Shown here piece by piece: positions 51,617-60,039 of a stretch of 64,000 bases of DNA. The stretch is taken from positions 1,886,426-1,950,425 of the forward strand of contig NZ_JAYEZO010000001.1 in assembly GCF_037031285.1 (NCBI RefSeq), read 5' to 3'. The position numbers and the translations under genes are program-made. Each line of letters starts with the position of its first letter. The first letter of the stretch is position 1. Source of the DNA: Halobellus sp. LT62. GTDB lineage: Archaea; Halobacteriota; Halobacteria; Halobacteriales; Haloferacaceae. The notes under the pieces are model-generated. The model was not told the origin of the DNA. It searched no databases and saw nothing but the letters and a program-made list of their open reading frames with translations.

Positions 51617-52648
51617 ATGCCATTCGACAACTCGTCGCGTCGGTCGTTTTTGAAGTCTAGCGCAGCGATCGGAACCCTCGGGATGTCGGGTCTCGCCGGA
51701 TGTTCGGCGCTCTCGAACGTCACCGGTGGGACGCCCGAGCTCAACCTCGCGTTCACGGTCCCCATCGAAAACATCGCGTCGCTGTTCGCCATCGAGGACA
51801 TCCAGAGCGAACTCACGAACCTCGGCTCCGAGTACGAACTCAACGTCACCCGAGACCAGAGCACGCCGGACTCGCTGAACAAGATGGCCGCGGGCAACGC
51901 CGATATGGCCCTGCTCTCGACTGTGAGCTACGCGTCCGCTGTTCGTCAGGAGGCGGTTCCCGGCAACATCTCGATGATCGCCACTGACTTCTGGGACGCC
52001 CATCCCGACTGGTACGGGATCACGATCTTCTCGGGTTCGGATTCGGACATCACCGAACCCGCGGACCTCGAAGGCGCGACCATCGGCGTGAACGCGCAGG
52101 GGACCGGCGTGCACGCGTTGATCGTCAAGAAGTTCCAGCAGGAGGGACTCGATCCCGAAAACGACGCCGAGATCGTCGAACTGCCGTTCCCGACGTTCGT
52201 CGAGGCGATCAACGACGGCCGGATCGACGCCGGCGTGTTCCCCGCGATCTTCGCCGTCTCAGCGCGCGGAGAGGGCTTCACCGAGGTCTACACCTCCCAA
52301 GACACGTGGGAGCAGGCGTACCCGTTCGCGTACACGGTCGCTTCCAACAACTCCCTCGACGAGAAGGGCGACGCCATCGCCGCGTGGGGAGAGGACTTCC
52401 GCGAGATGGTCAACTACGCGTACGACAACCGAAGCGAAGTCGTCTCGCTGGCCGCCGAGTACTTCGAGCTCCCCGAACCGCTCGTCGACGGCTTCTTCCT
52501 GACGAACAACGACTACTACCGGCAGGACCTCACGATCGATATGGACCGCCTGCAGTTCACGATGGACGAGATGGTCAATCTCGGCTTCGTCGAGGAGAGC
52601 TTCGACGTCACCGAATACGCGACCAACGACTACATCCCCGAGAACTAA
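51617..52648 (+). CDS. NitT/TauT-type ABC transporter substrate-binding lipoprotein
   Basis: This 343-residue binding protein of the NMT1/SsuA-like family has a Tat motif (SRRSFLKSSAAIGTLG) and a lipobox (LAGCSA). The mature part includes LNKMAAGNADMALLSTVSYA, LEGATIGVNAQGTGVHAL and INDGRIDAGVFPAIFAVSA, the hinge and cleft segments of this family. The permease and ATPase genes lie on the opposite strand at 54259-56611, after an amidohydrolase gene. Related systems carry sulfonates, nitrate, thiamine precursors and aromatic carboxylates such as phthalate. TATA-like CATTTATTTAG is about 30 bases before the ATG. Confidence 0.88.
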   Translation: MPFDNSSRRSFLKSSAAIGTLGMSGLAGCSALSNVTGGTPELNLAFTVPIENIASLFAIEDIQSELTNLGSEYELNVTRDQSTPDSLNKMAAGNADMALLSTVSYASAVRQEAVPGNISMIATDFWDAHPDWYGITIFSGSDSDITEPADLEGATIGVNAQGTGVHALIVKKFQQEGLDPENDAEIVELPFPTFVEAINDGRIDAGVFPAIFAVSARGEGFTEVYTSQDTWEQAYPFAYTVASNNSLDEKGDAIAAWGEDFREMVNYAYDNRSEVVSLAAEYFELPEPLVDGFFLTNNDYYRQDLTIDMDRLQFTMDEMVNLGFVEESFDVTEYATNDYIPEN

Positions 52649-52720
52649 CGGCTCCGCGCGGTTTTCGGTCGGTTCGGATTCTTTCGCAGTTATCGACGGC
52701 GAGGAGCGGCGTGTCCTCGG

Positions 52721-53809
52721 CTAGAGGCCGAACACTTCCTCGGCGTTGCCGGAGAGAATCGCGCGCCGATCGTCGTTGTCGAGCATCGGGAGGTCGTTGA
52801 TGACCGAGGGGCTGTCGAAGTCCCAGTGCGGATAGTCAGACGCGTACAGCAGCCGGTCCGTGCCGATCATATCGAAGCAGAGTTCCAAGAGGTCGTTGCG
52901 CGCCGAAATTTCGAGCGGTTGCGTACCGAAGTAGAAGTCGGTGATGTACTCGCTCGGACGCGTGTCGAGCAGCGGTGCCTCCTCGGGCCGTTTGAGATAC
53001 TCCTCGTCGAGACGGCTGACGAGGCCGGGAATGTAGGTGACGCCCGATTCCATAAAGACGATGTCGAGGTCGGGGTACTTCTCGGGGACGCCCTGACAGG
53101 CGACGCTGACGATCTGCGACATATTCGACTCTAAGAATCCCAGTGTGTGGGTCTCGATCATCTCCTGATAGCCCGCGCGGACGTACTCGTCGAGGCCGGA
53201 CCCGCCCGTGTGGTAGACGACGGGGAAGTCCATCTGCTCGCAGCGCTCGTAGATCGGGTCGTATTTTCTATTACCCAACGGCGGACTCGCCCCCGCCGTG
53301 ACGAAACACGCGCCCACGAACGTCTCCTCGTCCTCCACCCGTTCGAGCACTTCGAGGGAAGCGTCGATGTCGCCGTACGGAATCGGCGCGAGGCCGTAGA
53401 TGCCCTCGTCGGGATCGAGCACCTCCTCGAGCATATATTCGATGTAGGCGTGGGTGAACGCTTGAACGCGTTCGTCGTCCGCGTTGACGCCGCCCATCGC
53501 GAGGATGAGATGCGAAATCTGGAGGGAGACATCGATGTCGAGGAAGTCCATACCCTCGCCGACGCGCTCGGGCTCTTCGGGGGCGTCCGGGTAGTTCGAG
53601 TGCTCTCGGAGGACCTTCCCGTAGTTTTGCCTGTCGCCCGTCGATGTCGGGAAAAAGGAACTGAGGTTCTGTTTGACGCCCGCGTCGTCCCAGTTGCTGT
53701 TCTTGTACTTCGTGTTCCACGGTTCGGGCATATACTCCGCGACTTCCGTGAACGAGTCTTGATAGTGCCAGTCACAGTCGATGACCCGCTCTTCGGCGGC
53801 GTCGATCAT
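52721..53809 (-). CDS. Amidohydrolase-2 family protein, second member
   Basis: This 362-residue TIM-barrel hydrolase of the same superfamily as the enzyme at 46323 has a different metal pattern. It has Asp13-x-His15 (VIDCDWHYQDS), His200 (VVYHTGGSG), Glu254 (VFMESGVTY) in place of the usual fourth His, and Asp325 (YASDYPHWD). This DxH...H...E...D form is common in stand-alone amidohydrolases of aromatic and xenobiotic pathways. The inner ATG at 53809 is chosen because GGGGGTGA lies just before it and the upstream frame is not family-like. It lies on the same strand as the downstream ABC genes but about 450 bases from them. Confidence 0.87.
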   Translation of the reverse strand: MIDAAEERVIDCDWHYQDSFTEVAEYMPEPWNTKYKNSNWDDAGVKQNLSSFFPTSTGDRQNYGKVLREHSNYPDAPEEPERVGEGMDFLDIDVSLQISHLILAMGGVNADDERVQAFTHAYIEYMLEEVLDPDEGIYGLAPIPYGDIDASLEVLERVEDEETFVGACFVTAGASPPLGNRKYDPIYERCEQMDFPVVYHTGGSGLDEYVRAGYQEMIETHTLGFLESNMSQIVSVACQGVPEKYPDLDIVFMESGVTYIPGLVSRLDEEYLKRPEEAPLLDTRPSEYITDFYFGTQPLEISARNDLLELCFDMIGTDRLLYASDYPHWDFDSPSVINDLPMLDNDDRRAILSGNAEEVFGL

Positions 53810-53973
53810 CGTCTCACCCCCGCCATACTGCCGTGCGGAAGGGATATGGCCTCCGGAGGGTGGTCGCGGTGCGGACAACCGTAGCTGGGAGTGGTTGGCA
53901 TACACAGAGCCGTTTGATGTACATCCATTTAGGTTTTTGTGCCAACGCTAGGGTCGTGATTAGGTAAGCGATT

Positions 53974-54114
53974 GCGGCCGAAAAGCCGCTGGCGGGTGGG
54001 AGTCCCACGAGTGAAACGAGCGGGACGTCGATGGACGCGACGCGTCCATCGGGAATGGAAGGGGGCTTCCACGGTCTTCTCTGTACCGGTCACGCTGATT
54101 TCACTCCTAACTAA
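53974..54114. pseudogene. Structured remnant, possibly an IS200/IS605-type tnpB end or ncRNA
   Basis: The 449-base gap 53810-54258 contains no intact gene, but four consecutive base-paired elements: GCGGC/GCCGC (53974-53989), GTGGGA/TCCCAC (53996-54008), GATGGACGCG/CGCGTCCATC (54030-54050) and TGGAAG/CTTCCA (54056-54071). An open plus-strand frame of about 48 codons runs through them to a stop at 54112, reading PLAGGSPTSETSGTSMD and RPSGMEGG. A low-complexity Ser/Thr/Gly tail over folded RNA resembles the 3' end of haloarchaeal IS1341-type tnpB and its guide-RNA region. This is a weak resemblance; a plain ncRNA is possible. Confidence 0.3.
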
Positions 54115-54258
54115 ACAGTATAGCAACGCCAGCGAAGCGCGCCGCTCACCGACGGAGTGAACGGTAGAGACCGACTTCGACGCGGGCGAAAACGAGTGGA
54201 AAGAAGAGATACGCGATAGCGGAAGTGAACGACCCGAGAACGCCTTCGGCAGTCGAAC

Positions 54259-55044
54259 TCAGGTCCAGTGAAGGAGGCGACTCCGGATTAATCGGAGTCC
54301 GCGGTCGAGTCCGATGCCGATGAACATCACGGCGATGATCGCCGCGTAGGTCTGTGTGGACTGGAAGGAACGGACGCCCTGAATTTCGAGGGCCCCGAGT
54401 CCGCCACCGCCGGCAACCATCTCGAAGACGAACGTGATGATGAGCGACAGCGGCATCGCGATCTGGAACCCGGTGATGATCCCGGGAAGTGCCGCCGGGA
54501 ACACCACCCGCCGGAGCAGTCGCCGGTCGCTCGTGCCCATCATCTGCGCCGCCCAGACGAGGTTCTGCTGGACCTGTTGGGTGCTGTCACGGGCGTTGAC
54601 GGCGACGGGCCAGAACGTTCCCACTGCGACCATAATGATCTTCGAGATGTCGCCGATTCCGAACCACAACATAAACACGGGGATCAGCGAGATGATCGGG
54701 ACCGGGTACCCGATCTTGATGATCGGATCGAAGAACCAGTCGACGAGATCGTTCCGCGCCGACAACACGCCCACGAGCACCCCGAAGACCGTCGCGATCG
54801 CGAGTCCGACGAGCGCCCGATAGAGAGTCAGGTACGCGTTGTACAGCATATCACCCGACAGCGTCAGTTCGATGAACCGGAGGATGATATCCGAGAGCGG
54901 CGGGAGGAAGTAGTAGTGGATGAGCTCGAGTTGGCCGACGAGCTCCCAGATCACCAAGACGATCACCAGCGAGTAGATCGACTTTCCAAGCTCGACGAGT
55001 CGCGACAGGTCGAATCCGCCCTGTGCTTCGGAAGTTACGTCCAT
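54259..55044 (-). CDS. NitT/TauT-type ABC transporter permease 2
   Basis: This 261-residue membrane permease of the SsuC/TauC family has about six hydrophobic segments. The ATPase-contact loop reads AAQMMGTSDRRLLRRVVFPA, and upstream is GTFWPVAVNARDSTQQVQQN, a typical family block. It ends in VMFIGIGLDRGLRLIRSRLL. It overlaps the end of the other permease gene by 10 bases, so the two are co-translated and likely form a heterodimer. Substrate is unknown. Confidence 0.92.
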   Translation of the reverse strand: MDVTSEAQGGFDLSRLVELGKSIYSLVIVLVIWELVGQLELIHYYFLPPLSDIILRFIELTLSGDMLYNAYLTLYRALVGLAIATVFGVLVGVLSARNDLVDWFFDPIIKIGYPVPIISLIPVFMLWFGIGDISKIIMVAVGTFWPVAVNARDSTQQVQQNLVWAAQMMGTSDRRLLRRVVFPAALPGIITGFQIAMPLSLIITFVFEMVAGGGGLGALEIQGVRSFQSTQTYAAIIAVMFIGIGLDRGLRLIRSRLLHWT

Positions 55045-55826
55045 ACTAACACCCTGTTACGAACCTCTTCGAAGCCACGGACGGCCACGAACGCGACCGC
55101 CGAGATGATGACGATGTTCGCGAACATCCGCGGGTAGTTGCCGATCTGTCCGGAGGTAAGGATCAGATACCCCATTCCTCGGTTCGACGCGATGAGTTCG
55201 GCGCTCACGAGCGCGACGAACGCGATCGGAACGGCCTGTCGAACCCCAGTCATAATTTCGGGGATCGTCGCCGGAAACACGACTTTATACAGCATCGAGC
55301 GCTCGTCGGTGCCCATCATTTGTGCCGCCCAGACGAGGCTCTGGTTGACGTCGTTGGCGGCGTTGTACGCGTTCAGAACGATCGGCAGCAGACACGCGAG
55401 GAAGACGATCAGGATCGCCGTCTCCGTGCCGACACCCAACCACAGGATCGCGAGCGGGACGAGCGCGGTCTTCGGAATCGGGTACGTCATCGACAGGAAG
55501 ATATCGAAGAAATCCTCGACTGGATCCGAGCGGGCCATCCCGATACCGAGGAGTACGCCGATGAGGATACTCAGTCCGAGTCCCACCCCGATCCGAAACA
55601 GCGAGATGAACAGATGCGAGAACACCTCACCGGTGACGACGAGCTCGACGAGGAGACTCGAAACGGTCGTCGGCGGGGGGAGAATCGACTCGGCGACGAC
55701 AGTGCCGCTGACGAGCTCCCACAGTACGACGACGATCCCGAGCGGGAACCAATCTAAAATCGTCTTGACGATGCCCTGCACGGGGGCGGGGAGCGTCTCG
55801 ATGCGTTGCGACGTCTCGTATGGCAC
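55035..55826 (-). CDS. NitT/TauT-type ABC transporter permease 1
   Basis: This 263-residue permease is paralogous to the next gene (both have the block WAAQMMGT). The coupling loop is AAQMMGTDERSMLYKVVFPA, and ACLLPIVLNAYNAANDVNQS is the matching family segment. Its GTG start lies 2 bases after the ATPase stop codon, and its end overlaps the second permease, so the order ATPase-permease-permease is one operon on the minus strand. Having two different permeases is less usual than the single homodimeric subunit of most SsuC-type systems. Confidence 0.92.
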   Translation of the reverse strand: MPYETSQRIETLPAPVQGIVKTILDWFPLGIVVVLWELVSGTVVAESILPPPTTVSSLLVELVVTGEVFSHLFISLFRIGVGLGLSILIGVLLGIGMARSDPVEDFFDIFLSMTYPIPKTALVPLAILWLGVGTETAILIVFLACLLPIVLNAYNAANDVNQSLVWAAQMMGTDERSMLYKVVFPATIPEIMTGVRQAVPIAFVALVSAELIASNRGMGYLILTSGQIGNYPRMFANIVIISAVAFVAVRGFEEVRNRVLVWT

Positions 55827-55828
55827 GG

Positions 55829-56611
55829 CTACAATGTCACCTCAGTTTGCGTTTCCTCGTGGAGGGACCGCCAGACGGAGTTTTTGTACTGGGCGAACTC
55901 ATCGGAGGTGACGATGTCTTCTCGCGTCCCCGAACGGTCGAGACCGACTTCGGTGACCGTCTTCTTCGTTCCGGGGTGCCGCGTCATAATCAGGACCCGC
56001 TCGGAGAGATAGACCGCTTCCTCGACGTCGTGGGTGATGAACACGATCGTCTTGCCGAGGTCGTTCCAGATGTCGCGCAGCTGGTCCTGCAGCGCCTCGC
56101 GCAGCGGCTGATCCAGCGCACCGAAGGGCTCGTCCATCAGGAGGATTTTTGGTTCGTACGCGAGCGTGCGCGCGATGCCCACGCGCTGTTTCATCCCGCC
56201 GGAGAGCTCCTTGGGATACTTGTCCTCGAATCCGTCGAGGTCGACGAGGTCGATGTATTTCTGTGCGATGCTCTGTCTTTCCTCCTTGGGGACGCCGTCC
56301 TCTTCGAGACCGTAGGTGACGTTCTCGAAGACGGTTCGCCACGGGAACAGCGCGTAGTCTTGGAACACCACGCCCCGGTCCGTCCCGGGACCGTTGACGA
56401 CGTCGTCGTCGACGGCAATCGTTCCGGAGGTGGAATCCAAAAAGCCCGCGATGAGATACAACAGGGTACTCTTCCCGCAGCCGCTCGGACCGACGACGCT
56501 GACGAACTCGCCGCCCTCGACGTCGAAAGACAGATCTTCGATGGCCTTCGTCCGTTCGGCACCCTCGCCGTACACTTTCTCCAGTTCGGAGATGGTCACT
56601 CGTCCGTCCAT
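55829..56611 (-). CDS. NitT/TauT-type ABC transporter ATPase
   Basis: This 260-residue ATP-binding subunit of the SsuB/TauB family has Walker A (SVVGPSGCGKSTLLYLIAGF), a Q-loop (GVVFQDYALFPWRTVFENV), signature LSGGMKQRVGIARTLAYEP, Walker B (ILLMDEPFGALD) and H-loop (IVFITHDVEEAVYLSERV). These match the nitrate/sulfonate family closely. The ATG at 56611 is preceded by GAGGTGA at good spacing; the GTG one codon earlier is less likely. It is the first gene of the operon. Confidence 0.94.
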   Translation of the reverse strand: MDGRVTISELEKVYGEGAERTKAIEDLSFDVEGGEFVSVVGPSGCGKSTLLYLIAGFLDSTSGTIAVDDDVVNGPGTDRGVVFQDYALFPWRTVFENVTYGLEEDGVPKEERQSIAQKYIDLVDLDGFEDKYPKELSGGMKQRVGIARTLAYEPKILLMDEPFGALDQPLREALQDQLRDIWNDLGKTIVFITHDVEEAVYLSERVLIMTRHPGTKKTVTEVGLDRSGTREDIVTSDEFAQYKNSVWRSLHEETQTEVTL

Positions 56612-57216
56612 CACTGGATCACCTCATTGGCTGTCCATTGACTGTTCCGATATACGCTCGTCCCGTCGCCGTCCTCGCTGTCGTTCGTGCTCATTGGAAT
56701 CATCATATGTCACCGCAACGTGTCGCGCACTGTGGCGTACCGAAATTCCGACCCGGAGAGACCATCGATACTGTCCCGGGGTCTGTGGGCGCTGAGCGGA
56801 TGACGCGGTCGAATCGCCCGGACCGCTTTTGGCACCACGTAACACGATGTGGTTACAGCATCCATCGTACAAAAGCCTTCCTTCCGACGCGATGGCGTTT
56901 CGAGCCGACAGGGACGCACGAGGAGCGTCTGCCGGGGTGAATAACACTACTAAAGAAACTCCAATATAGTTTAATTATATATCAGTGTGGTCTTTGAAAG
57001 TGATGTAAATTCAAGTATAGAATGATATAGAGATATATAACATATATATTTAATTTATAAATTTCATCTTTGTTTAGAGAGGGAGGCACGAACGAGGGAG
57101 GGGTACCGACACTCGTGTCTCGAGACGTCCATCGATGTTTTTCTCTCGAACACCCACTGGTCTCTTTCTCAGACCACCCGCCGACACTTTTACTCTCAGA
57201 CCGCATACACGTAGCT
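56612..57216. other. Intergenic region at the right border of the catabolic island
   Basis: These 605 bases lie between the divergent ABC ATPase and the UspA gene. Short frames here have no family similarity. The right part (56941-57075) is very AT-rich. Beyond it, the UspA promoter region holds CTTTTACTC near 57190, a possible TATA-like element. Confidence 0.45.
56941..57075. other. AT-rich patch at the right border of the catabolic island
   Basis: Runs such as AGTTTAATTATATATCAG and ATATATTTAATTTATAAAT make this stretch among the most AT-rich in the window. It mirrors the AT-rich patch at 31541-31700 on the other side of the catabolic genes. No direct repeat shared by the two patches was found by eye, so integration ends cannot be assigned. 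Confidence 0.45.
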
Positions 57217-57666
57217 ATGCTCGAGAGCATCCTACTCGCGACCGGCGGCGGGAAGGCGTCCGAACGCGCGACCGACCACGCGCTCGATCTCGCCGCCCAC
57301 CACGACGCCACGTTGCACGTCCTGTACGTCGTCGACAGCGACGTCTACGACGCCTACAGCGGCGACGAGTACGTCGACGGCCACGAGGGCCCAGAGCACG
57401 GGCTCGAAGAGGTGGGCGAAGAGGCGGTCTCCGCCGTCGTCCGGCGAGCGGACGCACGCGGCGTCGACGTCGAAGGGCATCTCACGCACGGACAACCACC
57501 GGAAGAAATCGTCGAATGCGCCCGCGAGACCGATGTCGATATCGTGATTCTCGGGACGCGACGCCGCCCCGACGAGTACCGGAGCCTGCTCGGCAGCACG
57601 ACCGACCGAGTGCTCCGGCTGGCGGAGATGCCGGTTACGGTCGTGAAAACGCCGGTCGACCGCTGA
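57217..57666 (+). CDS. Universal stress protein (UspA family)
   Basis: This 149-residue nucleotide-binding protein of the Usp family opens with MLESILLATGGGKASERATD. Its C-terminal ATP-binding segment reads VDIVILGTRRRPDEYRSLLG then STTDRVLRLAEMPVTVV, close to the G-2x-G-9x-G(S/T) motif, though the first glycine position is less regular (GTRRRPD). It probably acts in stress adaptation. The ATG at 57217 gives the standard length. It is a single-gene unit just outside the AT-rich border. Confidence 0.92.
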   Translation: MLESILLATGGGKASERATDHALDLAAHHDATLHVLYVVDSDVYDAYSGDEYVDGHEGPEHGLEEVGEEAVSAVVRRADARGVDVEGHLTHGQPPEEIVECARETDVDIVILGTRRRPDEYRSLLGSTTDRVLRLAEMPVTVVKTPVDR

Positions 57667-57796
57667 AGCCGACGCGGGACGGACGATTTTAGCGTGGAGA
57701 GAACCGCAACACTAGCCCCGACGTCAGATTCGCTGTCCCCCAGCGAACCGTATCCCTCTCGGCGTCACCGACTCGGTACAGTCGCCGCCGTCGCGC

Positions 57797-59203
57797 TCAC
57801 TCCGTGTGAATCTCAAAGCGAACGCCGCTGAGCGTCTGTGCGTCTTCGATATCGAGCGTCCACCTGTGCGCGAGGACGATCTGACGCACTCCCGCCAGTC
57901 CCATCCCTGTCCCGTTCTCCTCTCGCTTCGTCGAGAACCCGGGCGAGAACACGCGGTCTCGATGCTCCGGACCGATACCCGGGCCGGAATCCTCGTAATA
58001 GAACCCGTTGTCGAGGGAGCCGACGAGTATCTCAACGTCGGCGGGCCCGTGCTCGATCGAGTTCCGAACGAAGTTCTCTAAGAGCCGCTGGAGCCCGTCG
58101 CGGTCCGCGCGCAGCTCCGGCGACTCCCGCACGGAGACGGAGGCCGCCGCCGGTGGGTCCACGGCCACCCACGCGTCAGCTAACACGTCCTCGGTGGCGA
58201 CGTCGGTCGGATCGGAGACGATCTCGCCGCTGCGCAGCGTCTCTGCGAGATCCGTCCTGAGCCGATCGATGCGCTCGACGGCGTCGACCGCGCGTTCGAC
58301 GTGTTCGTCCGCGCCCGTCTCGCGGGCCAGTTCCAACCGACCGCGGGCAGTCGAAATCGGGCTCTGAAAGTCGTGTGAGACGAAGCTCGCGAAGTCGTCG
58401 AGGCGCTCGTACTGCCGTTTTAGCTCTCGCTCTCGGGCGCGACGCTCGGTGACGTCTCGGGCCGACACCACGATCGCCGTCACATCGCCTTCGCCGTCGG
58501 TGACAGGCCGGAAGTTCCCCTCGACGGTGATCTCTCTTCCACCGGGGTTCGGATGCGTCGTCTCGTAACCGACGTACTGACCCGAGGCGGCCGCCTCGAC
58601 CCACCCTTTGACCTCCTCTCGGAGTTCGTCCGTCCACCACGGCGTCTCCCAGAACGGCTCGCCGACGACGTCCTCGCGACTCGCCGGGACGTACTTGGTC
58701 GCCGTCCGGTTGACGTCTCTGACCGTCCCGTCTGTTTCGAGCAGGCCCACGAGCAGCTTCGGATCCTCGAAGATCGCCTCGAACTGACGCTGGTTCCGGC
58801 GGCGTTCGCGTTCCCGTCGGCTCGATTCGACGGCGTTCTCGACGCGGTTCGCGAGCAGTGCGTACTGCTTCTGTCTCCCCGTCTTCTGGAAGTAGTCGGT
58901 GATGCCCGCCGAGATCGCGCGGCTGGCAACCTCCTCGGAGCCGGTGCCGGTAAACAGAATGACCGGGAGATTCGGCGACTCCTCGCGAGCGACATCGAGG
59001 AGGTCCAAACCGGTCGCACCGTCGAATTCGTAATCCGTGATCACGCAGTCGACGTCGCGGTCCCGAATCGCGGGGACGGCGTCGTCCGGGTGGGCCCGGG
59101 AGCGGACGTCGATAGCGTCGTTGGCGTTCGTTAGAGAATCGGCCGTCAGCTCCCGAAACTGCGGATCCGATTCGACGTACAGAACCCGGATCGATTCATC
59201 CAT
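57797..59203 (-). CDS. Receiver-PAS-histidine kinase hybrid sensor
   Basis: This 468-residue soluble signalling protein has an N-terminal receiver domain with phospho-acceptor Asp57 (VITDYEF), Thr85 and Lys107. A PAS domain follows (residues about 140-255), then a histidine kinase core. The kinase has His277 in FASFVSHDFQSPIS, the N-box LENFVRNSIEHG, and G-boxes EDSGPGIG and GTGMGLAGVRQIV. There is no membrane segment. This receiver-PAS-HisKA-HATPase order is common in haloarchaea. The inner ATG at 59203 is preferred. No dedicated response regulator is adjacent, so its output partner is unknown. Confidence 0.9.
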   Translation of the reverse strand: MDESIRVLYVESDPQFRELTADSLTNANDAIDVRSRAHPDDAVPAIRDRDVDCVITDYEFDGATGLDLLDVAREESPNLPVILFTGTGSEEVASRAISAGITDYFQKTGRQKQYALLANRVENAVESSRRERERRRNQRQFEAIFEDPKLLVGLLETDGTVRDVNRTATKYVPASREDVVGEPFWETPWWTDELREEVKGWVEAAASGQYVGYETTHPNPGGREITVEGNFRPVTDGEGDVTAIVVSARDVTERRARERELKRQYERLDDFASFVSHDFQSPISTARGRLELARETGADEHVERAVDAVERIDRLRTDLAETLRSGEIVSDPTDVATEDVLADAWVAVDPPAAASVSVRESPELRADRDGLQRLLENFVRNSIEHGPADVEILVGSLDNGFYYEDSGPGIGPEHRDRVFSPGFSTKREENGTGMGLAGVRQIVLAHRWTLDIEDAQTLSGVRFEIHTE

Positions 59204-59309
59204 CGTCACGACCACCACACGGAATCGCCTTAGTAATTACTGTCGTGTCAGATTCTCATCCAGAACGCGATCGAACCGCTCGCCGTTTCCGGGCTGTGAC
59301 GAACGGCTA

Positions 59310-59948
59310 TCAGTCGTCCATCCCGTCAAAGGGTTCCGACAGTACGTCGCGCCGGACGTCCGCCGCGGTCGCAGCGATCTGTGCGCCCCGCTCTTCGAGT
59401 TTCGCCGCGTAGGAGGTGTCTTCCAGCGCCTCGATGTTCGTCCGGACCGTCGCCAGCGACGCCCGAAGCGCGGCGTCGGCGAGGTACGCGCCCGCCTTCG
59501 CGTCGGCTGCGACACCGATTCGGCCGTGGTTTCCCACGACTGCAGCGGCTTCGAGAACCGCCAAGGAGGCCTCCGCGGTTGCCAGCGGGATCCCCGCGGC
59601 GCGTTTCGAGAGCCGATCGGCGGAAACGCTCGCGGAACCGCTCGGTGAGCCGCTGGAACCGCCGCCGAACAACTCGTCGACGAGCGTCGCGTCCTGTTCG
59701 GCGAGCGCGAGCAGCCGCCGACGCTGGCCGGCGAGATCGGCGCGGATCGCCTCGAAGTCGTCGATTTCGGGTTCGTCGGAATCGGGGTCGTCCTCGGTAC
59801 TCCGCGCGGCGATCGTATGGATACAGGCCATCTCACAGAGCGCCGCGCCCATTGCACCGGAGACGGCGACCACGGTGCCGCCGGCCGGCGTCACCCGCTC
59901 GGAGGCGACGTCGTCGAGGAACGCGCCGATCGGAGCGTCGTCGATCAT
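59310..59948 (-). CDS. Formiminotransferase-cyclodeaminase (FTCD_C)/methenyl-THF cyclohydrolase family protein
   Basis: This 212-residue, mostly helical protein is typical of the cyclodeaminase/FchA family. VASERVTPAGGTVVAVSGAM is the diagnostic N-terminal glycine region, and RAAGIPLATAEASLAVLEAA with VGNHGRIGVAADAKAGAYLA are the other conserved blocks. The family converts 5,10-methenyl- to 10-formyl-tetrahydrofolate or deaminates formimino-THF. It is therefore a candidate for passing one-carbon units from the LigM-MetF route onward, although it lies 9-20 kb from those genes and may serve general folate metabolism. Residues about 95-110 are a Ser/Gly-rich insert. Confidence 0.85.
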   Translation of the reverse strand: MIDDAPIGAFLDDVASERVTPAGGTVVAVSGAMGAALCEMACIHTIAARSTEDDPDSDEPEIDDFEAIRADLAGQRRRLLALAEQDATLVDELFGGGSSGSPSGSASVSADRLSKRAAGIPLATAEASLAVLEAAAVVGNHGRIGVAADAKAGAYLADAALRASLATVRTNIEALEDTSYAAKLEERGAQIAATAADVRRDVLSEPFDGMDD

Positions 59949-60039
59949 ATCCTCGGGTGCGTGCGCTCCGCTGAAGTACCTACCTCTCCGGCAGCGTCGC
60001 GGACGTGCGCCTCGGAATCATCGGGCGGAGCGGAGAAGC

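Noticed and set aside
53930..54258. tRNA gene in the structured gap
   Set aside because: The hairpins do not form a cloverleaf and no T-loop (GTTCRANNC) or anticodon arm of correct spacing is present.
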